A stretch of DNA of 50,147 nt from Planctomycetaceae bacterium (GTDB lineage: Bacteria; Planctomycetota; Planctomycetia; Pirellulales; PALSA-1355), in the NCBI GenBank assembly GCA_003153375.1, contig PLYM01000260.1, forward strand, positions 1 through 50,147, given 5' to 3'. Of the stretch, positions 50,088 to 50,147 are shown piece after piece (position 1 is the stretch's first letter; each line of letters opens with the position of its first letter). The translations under genes were made by a program, and so were the position numbers. The notes below the pieces were generated by a model. The model made no database searches. It was not told the origin of the DNA and saw nothing but the letters and a program-made list of their open reading frames with translations.

Positions 50088-50147
50088 TCAGGCCAGAATC
50101 TCGCGGACGACCTCTCCCGACACATCGGTCAGGCGGAAGTCGCGGCC
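50088..50147 (-). CDS. C-terminal fragment of gene running off the window
   Basis: The last 19 codons and the TGA stop (TCA at 50088-50090) of a minus-strand gene, ending GRDFRLTDVSGEVVREILA. The pattern resembles the tail of planctomycete sulfatase-like DUF1501 proteins, but so short a piece cannot be assigned with confidence. Confidence 0.4.
   Translation of the reverse strand, partial: GRDFRLTDVSGEVVREILA

Overview
The window looks like chromosomal DNA of a high-GC planctomycete, most likely of the Pirellulales type. No marker is decisive alone. The pointers are a DUF2617 protein, a small membrane protein with the FSLRTLF signature common in planctomycetes, glycine-rich RRM protein, GH57 glycogen enzymes, a secreted redoxin/cytochrome c/copper-monooxygenase fusion, and three tandem signal peptidase I genes carrying zinc-ribbon and sandwich-like inserts. 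Shine-Dalgarno sites are irregular and several starts are GTG. I found no rRNA, tRNA, CRISPR array, complete insertion sequence or integrase.

Layout. 1-3.8 kb (mostly minus strand): a secreted HEGTH metalloprotease-like protein, a DEAD-box RNA helicase and a 45-residue Lys/SPKK-rich histone-H1-like protein with a strong hairpin terminator. 3.8-6.1 kb (plus): aspartate aminotransferase, a zinc-ribbon CD225/dispanin protein and an overlapping DUF2752 gene broken by a +1 frameshift. 6.5-13.6 kb (plus): a glycogen/alpha-glucan cluster, glgA - GH57 - galT-like - GH57 (4-alpha-glucanotransferase type). 13.6-18.3 kb: bioD with a methyltransferase-like partner on the minus strand, then aguB and aguA (agmatine to putrescine) on the plus strand, then a PA0069-type radical SAM protein. 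18.3-25.1 kb: REP-like palindromes, small membrane proteins, a CPBP protease, DUF2617, an alpha/beta hydrolase, a repeat-rich secreted protein and a two-gene phage-like remnant. 25.1-33.4 kb (plus): a GT4 glycosyltransferase, an RRM protein, ribosomal protein S18, a thioesterase, a LolD-type ATPase with a large FtsX-type permease, and an internally duplicated 10-TM transporter. 33.6-35.5 kb: the redoxin/cytochrome/copper protein.

35.5-45.9 kb (minus) reads as one long gene run: ROK sugar kinase, lepA, three signal peptidase I paralogues, lptB, a secreted unknown and a membrane J-domain protein. This extends the common lepA-lepB pairing. Two of the three peptidases keep the catalytic serine but have arginine in place of the general-base lysine, the strongest unusual observation here.

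46.5-49.9 kb (plus) is a tight vWA - PP2C phosphatase - protein kinase module, matching the TerY-P triad / E. coli YegL-YegK-YegI arrangement: a likely phospho-signalling unit whose targets are unknown. The window ends inside a minus-strand gene of which only the last 19 codons are present.
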